A DNA stretch of 14,944 bases, taken from Neisseriales bacterium. GTDB lineage: Bacteria; Pseudomonadota; Gammaproteobacteria; Burkholderiales; UBA11063. Each line of letters opens with the position of its first letter. Position 1 is the first letter of the stretch. Positions 8,943 through 14,944 of this stretch are shown here, piece after piece. A program made the position numbers and the translations under genes. The notes beneath the pieces were generated by a model. That model saw only the letters and a list, made by a program, of their open reading frames with translations, ran no database searches and had not been told where the DNA came from. The stretch covers positions 1 through 14,944 of the forward strand of contig SSGY01000062.1 of NCBI GenBank assembly GCA_008017145.1. The letters run 5' to 3'.

Positions 8943-9294
8943 TGAAGTTCACCGTTTTATAAATCATATGATCAGGGGTAGATTTTTCGCTAATTGTAAT
9001 CTCTAGCCGCCTAAAGTATGGATTAGGTGTTTGTAAAACCGTTTCCGTAACATTAAAATCCACTCCTGCCGAACTAAGTTGTTTCTTAACCACCCCCAAA
9101 TCTGGATATTTTTGGTCAAGTAAATATTGATTATACTCATTTTCAGCAACCCAAGTAGCGACTTCACGGACAAAACTATCGTGAACATCACTGATAATTA
9201 AACCAATTGCTCTTGAAGCAGATGCTAGCACTACAGCAACAATAAATAGTGCCACCAAACACTCTATTAAAGTAAATCCAGTTTGCTTCTTCAA
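8929..9294 (-). CDS. gspI: Type II secretion minor pseudopilin GspI (TTG start)
   Basis: GspI is a small minor pseudopilin thought to nucleate the tip complex with GspJ and GspK. The 121-residue precursor starts MKKQTG with cleavage before FTLIE (Glu11 is +5), then a hydrophobic helix ending near residue 33. The stretch TWVAENEYNQYLL is typical of GspI. The start codon is TTG, immediately after the gspH TAG, with AAGGTGG eight bases upstream in the end of gspH. No alternative ATG gives a workable leader. Translation is probably coupled to gspH. Confidence 0.92.
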   Translation of the reverse strand: MKKQTGFTLIECLVALFIVAVVLASASRAIGLIISDVHDSFVREVATWVAENEYNQYLLDQKYPDLGVVKKQLSSAGVDFNVTETVLQTPNPYFRRLEITISEKSTPDHMIYKTVNFIAQY

Positions 9295-9753
9295 CTAGTT
9301 TGCCACCTTAAATCGTCCTGATAGATCACTATCAATCCATGCGGAAAACTCTCCGTTAGTAACTTCTATTGAAATGCCACCATTATCACCACTAGGAAGA
9401 AATCTAATCGGCTGCTTATCTTTCAGCGGAACTCCATTTACGGTTATTCGCACAATCTTAAAACCCGTTGGCCACCCCCACGATACCAAGCGGCGTAATT
9501 GTAAGTCGTTCCATTCACCATCACGATATTTTTTGCAGCTAAGTGATGTTGTGTCAACATCACAAGATATCACACTACTGGTAAAAATAGCCTCGTCAGA
9601 TAAAATGGACATAGTGCTTGACAACTTCTCAACTCCACCCATAAAACGAGAATAGTTTGGCGCTCCGACATTTAAAGTTACTACTGCCGACATTACTGCA
9701 ATTATCACAATCACAATAATCATCTCAATCAGAGTAAAACCTTTGTAGGACAT
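9295..9753 (-). CDS. gspH: Type II secretion minor pseudopilin GspH
   Basis: GspH is a minor pseudopilin lying between the GspG filament and the tip. The 152-residue precursor has a five-residue leader MSYKG and the cleavage motif FTLIE (Glu10 is +5), followed by the hydrophobic stretch MIIVIVIIAVMSAVV. A GTG at 9762 would add three residues; ATG at 9753 is preferred because the GTG has no ribosome site. The C-terminal half (strands such as GWPTGFKIVRITVNG and a final GRFKVAN) fits the GspH fold, but sequence conservation there is low. The gene lies 88 bases after gspG, separated by a strong hairpin. Confidence 0.88.
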   Translation of the reverse strand: MSYKGFTLIEMIIVIVIIAVMSAVVTLNVGAPNYSRFMGGVEKLSSTMSILSDEAIFTSSVISCDVDTTSLSCKKYRDGEWNDLQLRRLVSWGWPTGFKIVRITVNGVPLKDKQPIRFLPSGDNGGISIEVTNGEFSAWIDSDLSGRFKVAN

Positions 9754-9784
9754 CGTCTTCACTTAAACATAGCAGCGCAAAACA

Positions 9785-9811
9785 ACACGAGTTGATAAAA
9801 TCAACTCGTGT
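9785..9811 (-). terminator. Hairpin between gspG and gspH, likely partial terminator or mRNA stabiliser
   Basis: An 11-base perfect inverted repeat (ACACGAGTTGA / TCAACTCGTGT) has a five-base loop. On the minus strand it is followed by TGTTTT, which is T-rich but interrupted by G. The position just after the major pseudopilin gene suggests partial termination, or protection of the gspG message from 3' decay, so that GspG is made in excess over the minor pseudopilins. The hairpin is seen directly; the function is inferred. Confidence 0.65.
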
Positions 9812-9841
9812 AAAACAAATGAATAGTTAGTCAAAATAATT

Positions 9842-10267
9842 TTATTGCCAACTACCAATCACCGATGGACCAGTATCACCACCAGAAGTAGGACCATCTG
9901 GACCATATGTATAAACATCAATTTCACCATGCTTGCCTGGATTTAAATATTGATAATCATTACCCCATGGATCTTTAGGCAGTTTATCTAAATAACCACC
10001 AGATTTATAATTATTTGGAATTGGTGCTATCGATGGTTTGTTCACCAGCGCATCTAAACCTTGTTGCGTCGTTGGATAACGCATATTATCTAATTTATAT
10101 AATTTTAGTGAATTAGCAATAGCCGAAATGTCAGCCTGAGCAGCAACCTTACGTGCATCATCCGTACGACCAAGCACCCGCGGCACCACCAAAGCAGCCA
10201 TAATTCCTAAAATCACCAAAACCACCATGATTTCAATCAATGTAAAACCAGATCTTTTTCTTTGCAT
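9842..10267 (-). CDS. gspG: Type II secretion major pseudopilin GspG
   Basis: GspG polymerises into the pseudopilus that pushes substrates through the secretin. The precursor is 141 residues with leader MQRKRSG cleaved before FTLIE (Glu12 is +5), then a hydrophobic helix and the typical DPWGNDYQYLNPGKHGEIDVY block (99-119). Asp124 (in GPDG) and Asp131 (in GGDT) are seven residues apart, as in the calcium-binding loop of characterised GspG proteins, so that site looks intact. The reading frame is open further upstream, but ATG at 10267 is the start: it has a strong GAGGTG ribosome site (10274-10279, six bases away) and gives the standard leader length. It is first in the gsp G-to-N run. Confidence 0.96.
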   Translation of the reverse strand: MQRKRSGFTLIEIMVVLVILGIMAALVVPRVLGRTDDARKVAAQADISAIANSLKLYKLDNMRYPTTQQGLDALVNKPSIAPIPNNYKSGGYLDKLPKDPWGNDYQYLNPGKHGEIDVYTYGPDGPTSGGDTGPSVIGSWQ

Positions 10268-10292
10268 TTTTTGCACCTCATTCACCATTTTT

Positions 10293-10298
10293 ATTATA
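10293..10298 (-). promoter_or_regulatory. Candidate -10 box for the gspG operon
   Basis: A perfect TATAAT lies 25 bases upstream of the gspG ATG in the 94-base nadB-gspG gap. A start near 10286 would leave a short leader that still contains the GAGGTG ribosome site. No convincing -35 hexamer is seen at 16-18 bases, and the gap is AT-rich, so a chance match is possible. Confidence 0.35.
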
Positions 10299-10361
10299 TA
10301 AAATTTACTCAAGGATAGATCACAAACGTCCATAGCGTTGGATTTTACCATAACCGTCTAA

Positions 10362-11927
10362 TTAGCGCAACAACGTATCAGATATTTCATTGCCGCATTC
10401 TGGATAATCCAAGCTAAAATGTAAACCGCGACTTTCCTTGCGCATTTTTGCAGACTTAATTATCAACTCAGCAACCAGCACTAGATTGCGTAACTCTATT
10501 AGATCAGGACTTATTTTGAAATTAGCATAGTACTCATTGATTTCATCACGCAGTAAGTTAATCCTTCTAAGTGCACGATCAAGGCGCTTGTTACTTCTAA
10601 CTATACCAACATAATCCCACATTAAGCGTCTTAGCTCATCCCAATTATGTGAAATCACAATTTCCTCATCCGCATCACTTACTTGCGATTCATCCCAAAC
10701 GGCAAGTTCATATGAGCGCTGAGATTTTTCAGTTAAAATATCCGCAACCAATGCTTCACCTATTACCAAGCATTCTAATAATGAATTACTTGCCAAACGA
10801 TTTGCACCGTGCAAACCAGTACAAGCACATTCACCAACCGCATAGAGTCCTTTAATTGACGTTTTTCCAGCTAGATCAGTCACAACTCCACCACATGTAT
10901 AGTGTGCTGCAGGTACAACAGGAATAGGCTCCCGACTAATATCCAAGCCTAGAGATAAACACTTGGCATAAATATTCGGAAAATGCTCTAAGATAAAATC
11001 TTTTGATTTGTGTGAAATATCCAAGCAAACATGATCAACACCATATTTCTTCATTTCAAAGTCAATTGCTCGAGCCACAATATCTCTGGGTGCTAGCTCC
11101 ATTCGTTCATCATGATCCACCATAAATCGCGTACCATCTGGTAATGTAAGTATACCACCTTCACCGCGCACAGCTTCTGAAATCAAAAATGACTTAGCTT
11201 TTTCATGATATAGACAAGTTGGGTGAAATTGAATAAATTCCATATTCGCAACACTACACCCAGCACGAAACGCCATAGCTATACCATCACCAGTTGCCAC
11301 ATCTGGATTAGTAGTATAAAGATAAGCTTTACCAGCACCACCAGTTGCTAGGACAACATTAGTCGCACTAAAAGTTTTAACTTGGTTGGCATTAATATCA
11401 AAAGCGTATAAACCAACACATTCTTTAGTGCCTGACTCACTGTCTGTCCGAGTAATTAAATCTACTCCAATATAATGCTCAAAAACGGTTATTGAATCGT
11501 GTTCAGAAACACGTTCAATTAAAGCTCGGATAATTGCAGCTCCAGTAGCATCTGCAACATGCAGTACTCGTCTGGCACTATGCCCACCCTCACGAGTTAA
11601 ATGAATATCATCTTTTTCACGCGTAAAATTTACACCCGCGTTTATCAACCACTCTATTGCAGCTGGAGCATTCTCAACAATGAATTTAACTGTTTCCAAA
11701 TTACATAAGTCTGCTCCAGCAATTATTGTATCTCGAATGTGGCTTTCAAAAGAATCACTTTGGTGATTAATCACCGCCGCAATACCACCCTGAGCATAGA
11801 AAGAATTGCATTCGCTTAATTCACGTTTGCTGATTAAAGCAACCTTTTGACCTGCATCAGCTAAGCGCAATGCTACTGACAAACCAGCCAGACCGCTACC
11901 CAGCACAATAGCAGAAAACTTATCCAT
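10362..11927 (-). CDS. nadB: L-aspartate oxidase
   Basis: NadB oxidises L-aspartate to iminoaspartate with FAD, the first step of de novo NAD synthesis. The 521-residue protein has the N-terminal dinucleotide-binding motif GSGLAG (10-15) and the substrate-loop signature SFYAQGGIAAV (42-52). It also has TREGGHS (111-117), FHPTCLY (234-240), APRDIVARAI with the catalytic-type Arg281 (279-288), HYTCGGV with His342 (342-348), and GANRLASNSLLECLV (374-388). These positions match E. coli NadB residues Glu121, His244, Arg290 and His351, which separates it from fumarate reductase and succinate dehydrogenase flavoproteins. An ATG at 11954 would add nine residues and overlap dapB; ATG at 11927, one base after the dapB stop, gives the normal N-terminus. 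nadA and nadC are not in the window. Confidence 0.96.
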   Translation of the reverse strand: MDKFSAIVLGSGLAGLSVALRLADAGQKVALISKRELSECNSFYAQGGIAAVINHQSDSFESHIRDTIIAGADLCNLETVKFIVENAPAAIEWLINAGVNFTREKDDIHLTREGGHSARRVLHVADATGAAIIRALIERVSEHDSITVFEHYIGVDLITRTDSESGTKECVGLYAFDINANQVKTFSATNVVLATGGAGKAYLYTTNPDVATGDGIAMAFRAGCSVANMEFIQFHPTCLYHEKAKSFLISEAVRGEGGILTLPDGTRFMVDHDERMELAPRDIVARAIDFEMKKYGVDHVCLDISHKSKDFILEHFPNIYAKCLSLGLDISREPIPVVPAAHYTCGGVVTDLAGKTSIKGLYAVGECACTGLHGANRLASNSLLECLVIGEALVADILTEKSQRSYELAVWDESQVSDADEEIVISHNWDELRRLMWDYVGIVRSNKRLDRALRRINLLRDEINEYYANFKISPDLIELRNLVLVAELIIKSAKMRKESRGLHFSLDYPECGNEISDTLLR

Positions 11928-11928
11928 T

Positions 11929-12702
11929 TTAAATATCTCGCAATCCCAAAACATCTTCCATCGTATATAGACCAGCAGATTGTTTTACCAAATATTCAGC
12001 AGCATGTAATGCACCACTAGCAAAACTTCCACGATTGGTAATTTCACTAGTTAGGTTGAGAATCTCACCGTCATAAATAAATTCCACGCTATGCCGACCA
12101 ACAATATCACCTCCGCGAATGACTGAAAAACCGATCTCTTCAGGAGTACGGGTGTTATTTTGATTACCATAACGATTATAACACGCGACTTGTTCAAAAT
12201 CTTGTCCTCTAGCCTCAGCAATAGCCTCACCTAGGCGTATCGCAGTTCCTGATGGCGCATCTTTTTTATAGCGGTGATGACTTTCGGTAATTTCTACTTC
12301 CGCTCGTGTCAATTTAGCAGCAACCATCTGACAAACTTTGAATAATACATTTACTGACAGGCTCATATTTGGTGATAAGATAATCGGAATTTGTAAGGCA
12401 GCAGCTTCAATTTGCTGTAATTGTACATTATCAAACCCTGTAGTACCAATAACTAGCGGTAAATTATTTTTTACACAAACATCCAATACTTCACTCAGTA
12501 TCTCGGGTGATGAAAAATCAATAACTACTTGCGCATTTTGTGATGAAACCACAGTCAAATCAAATTGACGCGCGTTAGAATGTAGCTCTGAGCTAAGTTT
12601 TTGAGCATCACTTAACTGATAACGTTCAGCCTGTGAGTTAATTATTTTTAAAAGCTCTTGCCCAACCCGACCACTTAAGCCATTTATCGCAACTTTTAAC
12701 AT
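11929..12702 (-). CDS. dapB: 4-hydroxy-tetrahydrodipicolinate reductase
   Basis: DapB makes tetrahydrodipicolinate with NAD(P)H in the lysine and diaminopimelate pathway. The 257-residue enzyme has the nucleotide-binding loop G8-x-x-G11-x-x-G14, VVIDFSSPE (59-67), IGTTGF (85-90), and the catalytic and substrate-binding motif SHHRYKKDAPSGTA (141-154, His142 and Lys146). It ends in GSFASGALHAAEYL. It is somewhat shorter than E. coli DapB (273), mainly in the first 60 residues. ATG at 12702 has GAGG five bases upstream; a GTG two codons earlier overlaps that ribosome site and is rejected. It sits between bamE and nadB on the same strand, 23 bases after bamE. Confidence 0.96.
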   Translation of the reverse strand: MLKVAINGLSGRVGQELLKIINSQAERYQLSDAQKLSSELHSNARQFDLTVVSSQNAQVVIDFSSPEILSEVLDVCVKNNLPLVIGTTGFDNVQLQQIEAAALQIPIILSPNMSLSVNVLFKVCQMVAAKLTRAEVEITESHHRYKKDAPSGTAIRLGEAIAEARGQDFEQVACYNRYGNQNNTRTPEEIGFSVIRGGDIVGRHSVEFIYDGEILNLTSEITNRGSFASGALHAAEYLVKQSAGLYTMEDVLGLRDI

Positions 12703-12725
12703 TTCCACCTCATTCTTTAAATGAA

Positions 12726-13085
12726 TTACTTAACAAACACTTCTCCGGCTGACTCAACTGTTGTAAGTTTTTCCGCAGCGTCAAAGTTTACATTAATAAT
12801 GTAACTATTTTTTAGCTTATTATTATTATGCATTTGATATACATATTGCCACTGCGCGGAGTTAAACATAAATTGCGATACAGGATGACCAATCACAAAT
12901 GACACCTGATCTTTAGTCATACCAACTTTTAACTGAGCTATTTGTACATCAGTTATATAATTCCCTTGCTGTACTGGATACATATAAGGAAAGCGCCAAT
13001 CAGTAAAGTTAACCCCAGAGCAAGCCGTTAATTCCAGCATACCAAAAGTGTAAATTAAAAGCACAATAAATTTATTTAATTTCAT
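12726..13085 (-). CDS. bamE: Outer-membrane protein assembly factor BamE (SmpA/OmlA lipoprotein)
   Basis: BamE is a lipoprotein subunit of the BAM complex that inserts beta-barrel proteins into the outer membrane. The 119-residue precursor has a lipoprotein signal peptide with lipobox LTAC (Cys22); Ser at +2 favours outer-membrane sorting. The family pattern follows: YPVQQGNYITDVQIAQLKVGMTKDQVSFVIGHP, then W-Q-Y-V-Y. ATG at 13085 is chosen over a TTG four codons upstream because it gives a normal signal peptide. The position, divergent from fur and followed by dapB, matches the arrangement known in Neisseria and other Betaproteobacteria. Confidence 0.93.
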   Translation of the reverse strand: MKLNKFIVLLIYTFGMLELTACSGVNFTDWRFPYMYPVQQGNYITDVQIAQLKVGMTKDQVSFVIGHPVSQFMFNSAQWQYVYQMHNNNKLKNSYIINVNFDAAEKLTTVESAGEVFVK

Positions 13086-13102
13086 CCAAATTACCAAAAA
13101 AT

Positions 13103-13132
13103 TTGCGTTAGACGTTATTTTAACCTTAAAAT
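13103..13132 (+). promoter_or_regulatory. Candidate fur promoter
   Basis: In the 92-base bamE-fur intergenic region, TTGCGT (13103-13108) and TAAAAT (13127-13132, five of six matches to TATAAT) are 18 bases apart. This would start fur transcription near 13139, about 39 bases before its ATG. The -35 match is weak. A promoter for bamE must also lie here on the minus strand, but I could not pick one out. Confidence 0.3.
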
Positions 13133-13177
13133 ATCAAACTGGTTATCAATTAATCCATTTATTATGAGCAATCCACG

Positions 13178-13591
13178 ATGCACTCTATTGATCTATTAAA
13201 GCGTTACAATATAAAAATTACACCACACAAGTTAGCAGTATTAGAATTATTTACCATGCATAAGCATTTGGATGCTAATCAAATAATTCGCTTACTAAAT
13301 GCCAATAGCAGCAATATAAGCTCTGCTACAGTCTATCGGATTTTAGCTAACTTTGAGCAGCATGCCGTAATTAGCAAGCATAATTTTGGTAATGATCAAG
13401 CAATTTACGAACTAAATGAAAACGAAAGCCATCATGATCATTTAATCTGTTTGAGTTGTGGCGTTGTAATTGAATTTAATAATCCACAAATAGAAGAAAT
13501 CCAAATTCAGATAGCAAATGCAAATGACTTCTCTATGCTTAGTCATAATCTAAATATTTATGGCCATTGTAAAAACTGTAATACAAACTAA
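13178..13591 (+). CDS. fur: Ferric uptake regulator Fur
   Basis: Fur represses iron-uptake genes when bound to Fe2+. The 137-residue protein has an N-terminal winged helix (about 1-80) containing the recognition-helix pattern SSATVYRILANF (48-59). The dimerisation and metal domain follows, with HHDHLICLSCG (85-95, His85/86/88, Cys91/94) and SHNLNIYGHCKNC (122-134). These align with the metal-site residues of E. coli Fur, so this is Fur rather than Zur or PerR, although metal specificity cannot be proven by eye. ATG at 13178 gives the usual N-terminus; the ribosome site is weak. It is divergent from bamE and is followed by gspC 155 bases later. Confidence 0.94.
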   Translation: MHSIDLLKRYNIKITPHKLAVLELFTMHKHLDANQIIRLLNANSSNISSATVYRILANFEQHAVISKHNFGNDQAIYELNENESHHDHLICLSCGVVIEFNNPQIEEIQIQIANANDFSMLSHNLNIYGHCKNCNTN

Positions 13592-13684
13592 CACCCCTAA
13601 TATTTAAATATGCCTTACTGCAAAATTTGGTACGGTTTATACATCTAACAATATCATAAATTAACCTCTTTTTCATGTCATATG

Positions 13685-13693
13685 TGGTAGAAT
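13685..13693 (+). promoter_or_regulatory. Candidate extended -10 promoter for gspC-gspD
   Basis: TGGTAGAAT forms an extended -10 element (TG, one base, then TAGAAT, five of six matches), with a predicted start near 13700 and a leader of about 47 bases before the gspC ATG. No good -35 box is seen, which an extended -10 can tolerate. No clear fur terminator is visible in the same 155-base gap, so read-through from fur is also possible. Confidence 0.4.
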
Positions 13694-13696
13694 TTG

Positions 13697-13718
13697 TGGT
13701 TTAAACTATATTTAACCA
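13697..13718 (+). repeat. Imperfect inverted repeat in the gspC leader
   Basis: TGGTTTAAA and TTTAACCA are inverted around five bases (CTATA), with one bulged base. It overlaps the likely transcription start, so it could act as an operator or a leader hairpin. It is AT-rich, so chance is a real alternative. Confidence 0.3.
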
Positions 13719-13746
13719 TTAAAAATAAATATCCACAAGTAAAAAC

Positions 13747-14442
13747 ATGAAGAATATAAACATAAATCAGACGATTCGTGGGCTAAGTACTGCACTCAGG
13801 GTTGGAACTGTCATTGCTATTGCATCACTATTAGCCAAAATTTGTTGGTGGCTAATCAACCCATTAGGGTATGACACGATCGACTCAATCGCAAGTACCT
13901 ATGTTAAGTCGGATATCCTTGCACAAGATATTACCAACAGGGCTCCATTTGGCATCGTAACCGTTGAAAAAGCACCAGTGCCAACCATAATGGATCAGGT
14001 AAAAGTAGTTGGCGTTTATGCCGCAGGACCTAAAAATAGTATTGCTTTTATACAGATTGATGGTAAAAACTCAATCGCGGCGATTGGCGAAAGCGTTATG
14101 GATGCTACAGTTAAGGCAATTAACTCTGATGGTATTGTTTTAGTTGAAAAAGGTCAAAGTGTCACCATCAACCTATCTTCTGCGTCGGGGAATAGTGCCA
14201 ATACGCCAAGTACACCAGCAAGCGGTGGTGAGCATTCAAACTCAGCCAATAGCTACATACCACAAACAAATAATACAAGTACAGCAAACAATAACCAACC
14301 GGGAGGCAATAATAGTACAACCGCAAGTCCAAGCAGTACTCCACCGCCCACTTCTTCGGGACAAGATGACGATTCAATCGCAGATAAGCGCCGTAAAATG
14401 ATTGAAGCGTTCCAAAAACAAAACTCAAACAATGGTGACTAA
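13747..14442 (+). CDS. gspC: Type II secretion system protein C (GspC), apparently without PDZ domain
   Basis: GspC spans the inner membrane and its homology region (HR) contacts the secretin GspD. The 231-residue protein has one transmembrane helix (about 18-37), the FG-containing linker (APFG, 66-69) and an HR domain (about 84-140). The HR domain is recognised by VVGVYAAGPKNSIAFIQIDGKNSIAAIGESV and ends near VEKGQSVTINL. From about 144 onward the chain is rich in Ser, Asn, Thr, Pro and Gly and looks disordered, then ends in a charged segment DKRRKMIEAFQKQ (213-225). The C-terminal PDZ or coiled-coil domain of many GspC proteins is not seen; PDZ-less forms such as Xanthomonas XpsN are known. 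The ATG at 13747 has no clear ribosome site. gspD follows after 37 bases. Confidence 0.88.
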   Translation: MKNININQTIRGLSTALRVGTVIAIASLLAKICWWLINPLGYDTIDSIASTYVKSDILAQDITNRAPFGIVTVEKAPVPTIMDQVKVVGVYAAGPKNSIAFIQIDGKNSIAAIGESVMDATVKAINSDGIVLVEKGQSVTINLSSASGNSANTPSTPASGGEHSNSANSYIPQTNNTSTANNNQPGGNNSTTASPSSTPPPTSSGQDDDSIADKRRKMIEAFQKQNSNNGD

Positions 14443-14479
14443 ACTATAATTATATTTTAATGCTTATGCAAGGATTTTT

Positions 14480-14944
14480 ATGAACTTAAAGCTTAAACAA
14501 CTATGCCTGACGCTTTGCGGGTTATCCGTAATTAACCTAAGCTTCGCTGCTAATACATCTTCTGGCACGTCATCGGGTAATTCGTCTGTTAGCAACACAA
14601 CATCATCAAGTAGCCAAACTGCGGATGACAAAGTTGTACTCAATTTTGAAAATGCAGATATTCAAACGGTAATTAAAGCAATTAGTAAACTTTCTGGGAA
14701 AAATTTTGTAGTAGATCCTCGAGTAAAAGGTACGGTTAATATCGTTTCAGAAAAGCCAGTAACCAAATCAGAGAGCTACAAAGTACTTGAATCAGCATTA
14801 AGAATGCAAGGTTTTGCAACTGTTGAAGCCGACGGTGTAATTAAAGTCCTACCCGAAACGGATGCTCGTACTTATGGAATGAAAACAGATAGTCAGGTTA
14901 GCAGCAATCATAGTCCAGGTGATCAATTAATCACTAAAATATTC
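14480..14944 (+). CDS. gspD: Type II secretion system secretin GspD (N-terminal part, cut off)
   Basis: GspD forms the outer-membrane secretin channel. Only the first 155 residues are in the window. There is a signal peptide (about 1-23, cleavage after Ser-Phe-Ala), then a Ser/Thr/Asn-rich linker (24-48). The N0 domain (about 51-125) contains LNFENADIQTVIKAISKLSGKNFVVDPRVKGTVNIVS, a highly typical secretin opening. A further linker ends in DQLITKIF, which looks like the start of the N1 domain. The ATG at 14480 has AAGGA (14470-14474) five bases upstream. The frame stays open to the right edge. gspE and gspF may follow, which would complete the set missing from the G-N cluster. Confidence 0.94.
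   Translation, partial: MNLKLKQLCLTLCGLSVINLSFAANTSSGTSSGNSSVSNTTSSSSQTADDKVVLNFENADIQTVIKAISKLSGKNFVVDPRVKGTVNIVSEKPVTKSESYKVLESALRMQGFATVEADGVIKVLPETDARTYGMKTDSQVSSNHSPGDQLITKIF

Noticed and set aside
9842..10351. Longer gspG reading frame with 28 extra N-terminal residues
   Set aside because: The extension has no ribosome site, would cover the candidate -10 box, and gives an abnormal prepilin leader.
13098..13177. Possible Fur box (GATAAC and GATATT-like repeats) between bamE and fur
   Set aside because: The hexamers match the GATAAT array poorly, and the region is AT-rich, so autoregulation cannot be claimed from this.
13600..13611. Perfect 12-base palindrome ATATTTAAATAT after fur
   Set aside because: It consists only of A and T, with no GC stem and no T-run; too weak for a terminator and likely by chance.
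14168..14428. Open frame on the minus strand opposite the gspC tail, and another on the plus strand at 14144-14401
   Set aside because: Both arise from the low-complexity repeat-like codons of the GspC tail; neither has a ribosome site or a recognisable protein pattern.

Overview
The window is AT-rich chromosomal DNA from a Gram-negative bacterium. It carries a type II secretion system (T2SS), an outer-membrane assembly lipoprotein (BamE) and a classical Fur repressor. The block fur / bamE / dapB, with fur divergent from bamE-dapB, is an arrangement I associate with Betaproteobacteria such as Neisseria. A low-GC betaproteobacterium, possibly Neisseriales-like, is therefore my best guess, but a gammaproteobacterium cannot be excluded from the sequence alone.

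Layout, left to right. Positions 1-1448 (minus) hold most of a signal-peptide-bearing alpha/beta hydrolase of secretory-lipase type, cut off by the left edge. It lies 19 bases downstream of a metabolite:H+ symporter-type MFS transporter (1468-2694, minus). A hairpin with a T-run at 2715-2742 ends the next unit, which reads leftward: gspG (10267), a strong internal hairpin (9785-9811), then gspH, I, J, K, L, M and N packed end to end, followed without a break by rlmB and tyrS. Upstream on the same strand are nadB, dapB and bamE. No clear terminator separates nadB from gspG, so the minus-strand run from bamE to tyrS could be partly co-transcribed. At 13098-13177 the strands diverge: fur, gspC and the start of gspD run rightward, with gspD cut off by the right edge.

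How the genes work together. GspG is the major pseudopilin, and GspH, I, J and K are the minor pseudopilins expected to form the tip. GspL and GspM belong to the inner-membrane platform, GspC links that platform to the outer-membrane secretin GspD, and GspN is an accessory component. The ATPase GspE and the platform protein GspF are not in the window; they may lie beyond gspD. In the usual single C-to-N operon, D-E-F lies between C and G. Here C-D and G-N are split, diverge, and are separated by housekeeping genes for iron regulation (fur), outer-membrane assembly (bamE), lysine/diaminopimelate synthesis (dapB) and NAD synthesis (nadB).

Every gene falls in a known family, and I see no evidence of an undescribed system, mobile element, CRISPR array or RNA gene. 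The most interesting points are organisational: the split T2SS, translational coupling of gspN to rlmB, an attenuator-like hairpin just after gspG, two consecutive TTG starts for minor pseudopilins, and a GspC that appears to have a disordered tail instead of a PDZ domain. No stretch longer than about 160 bases lacks a gene.
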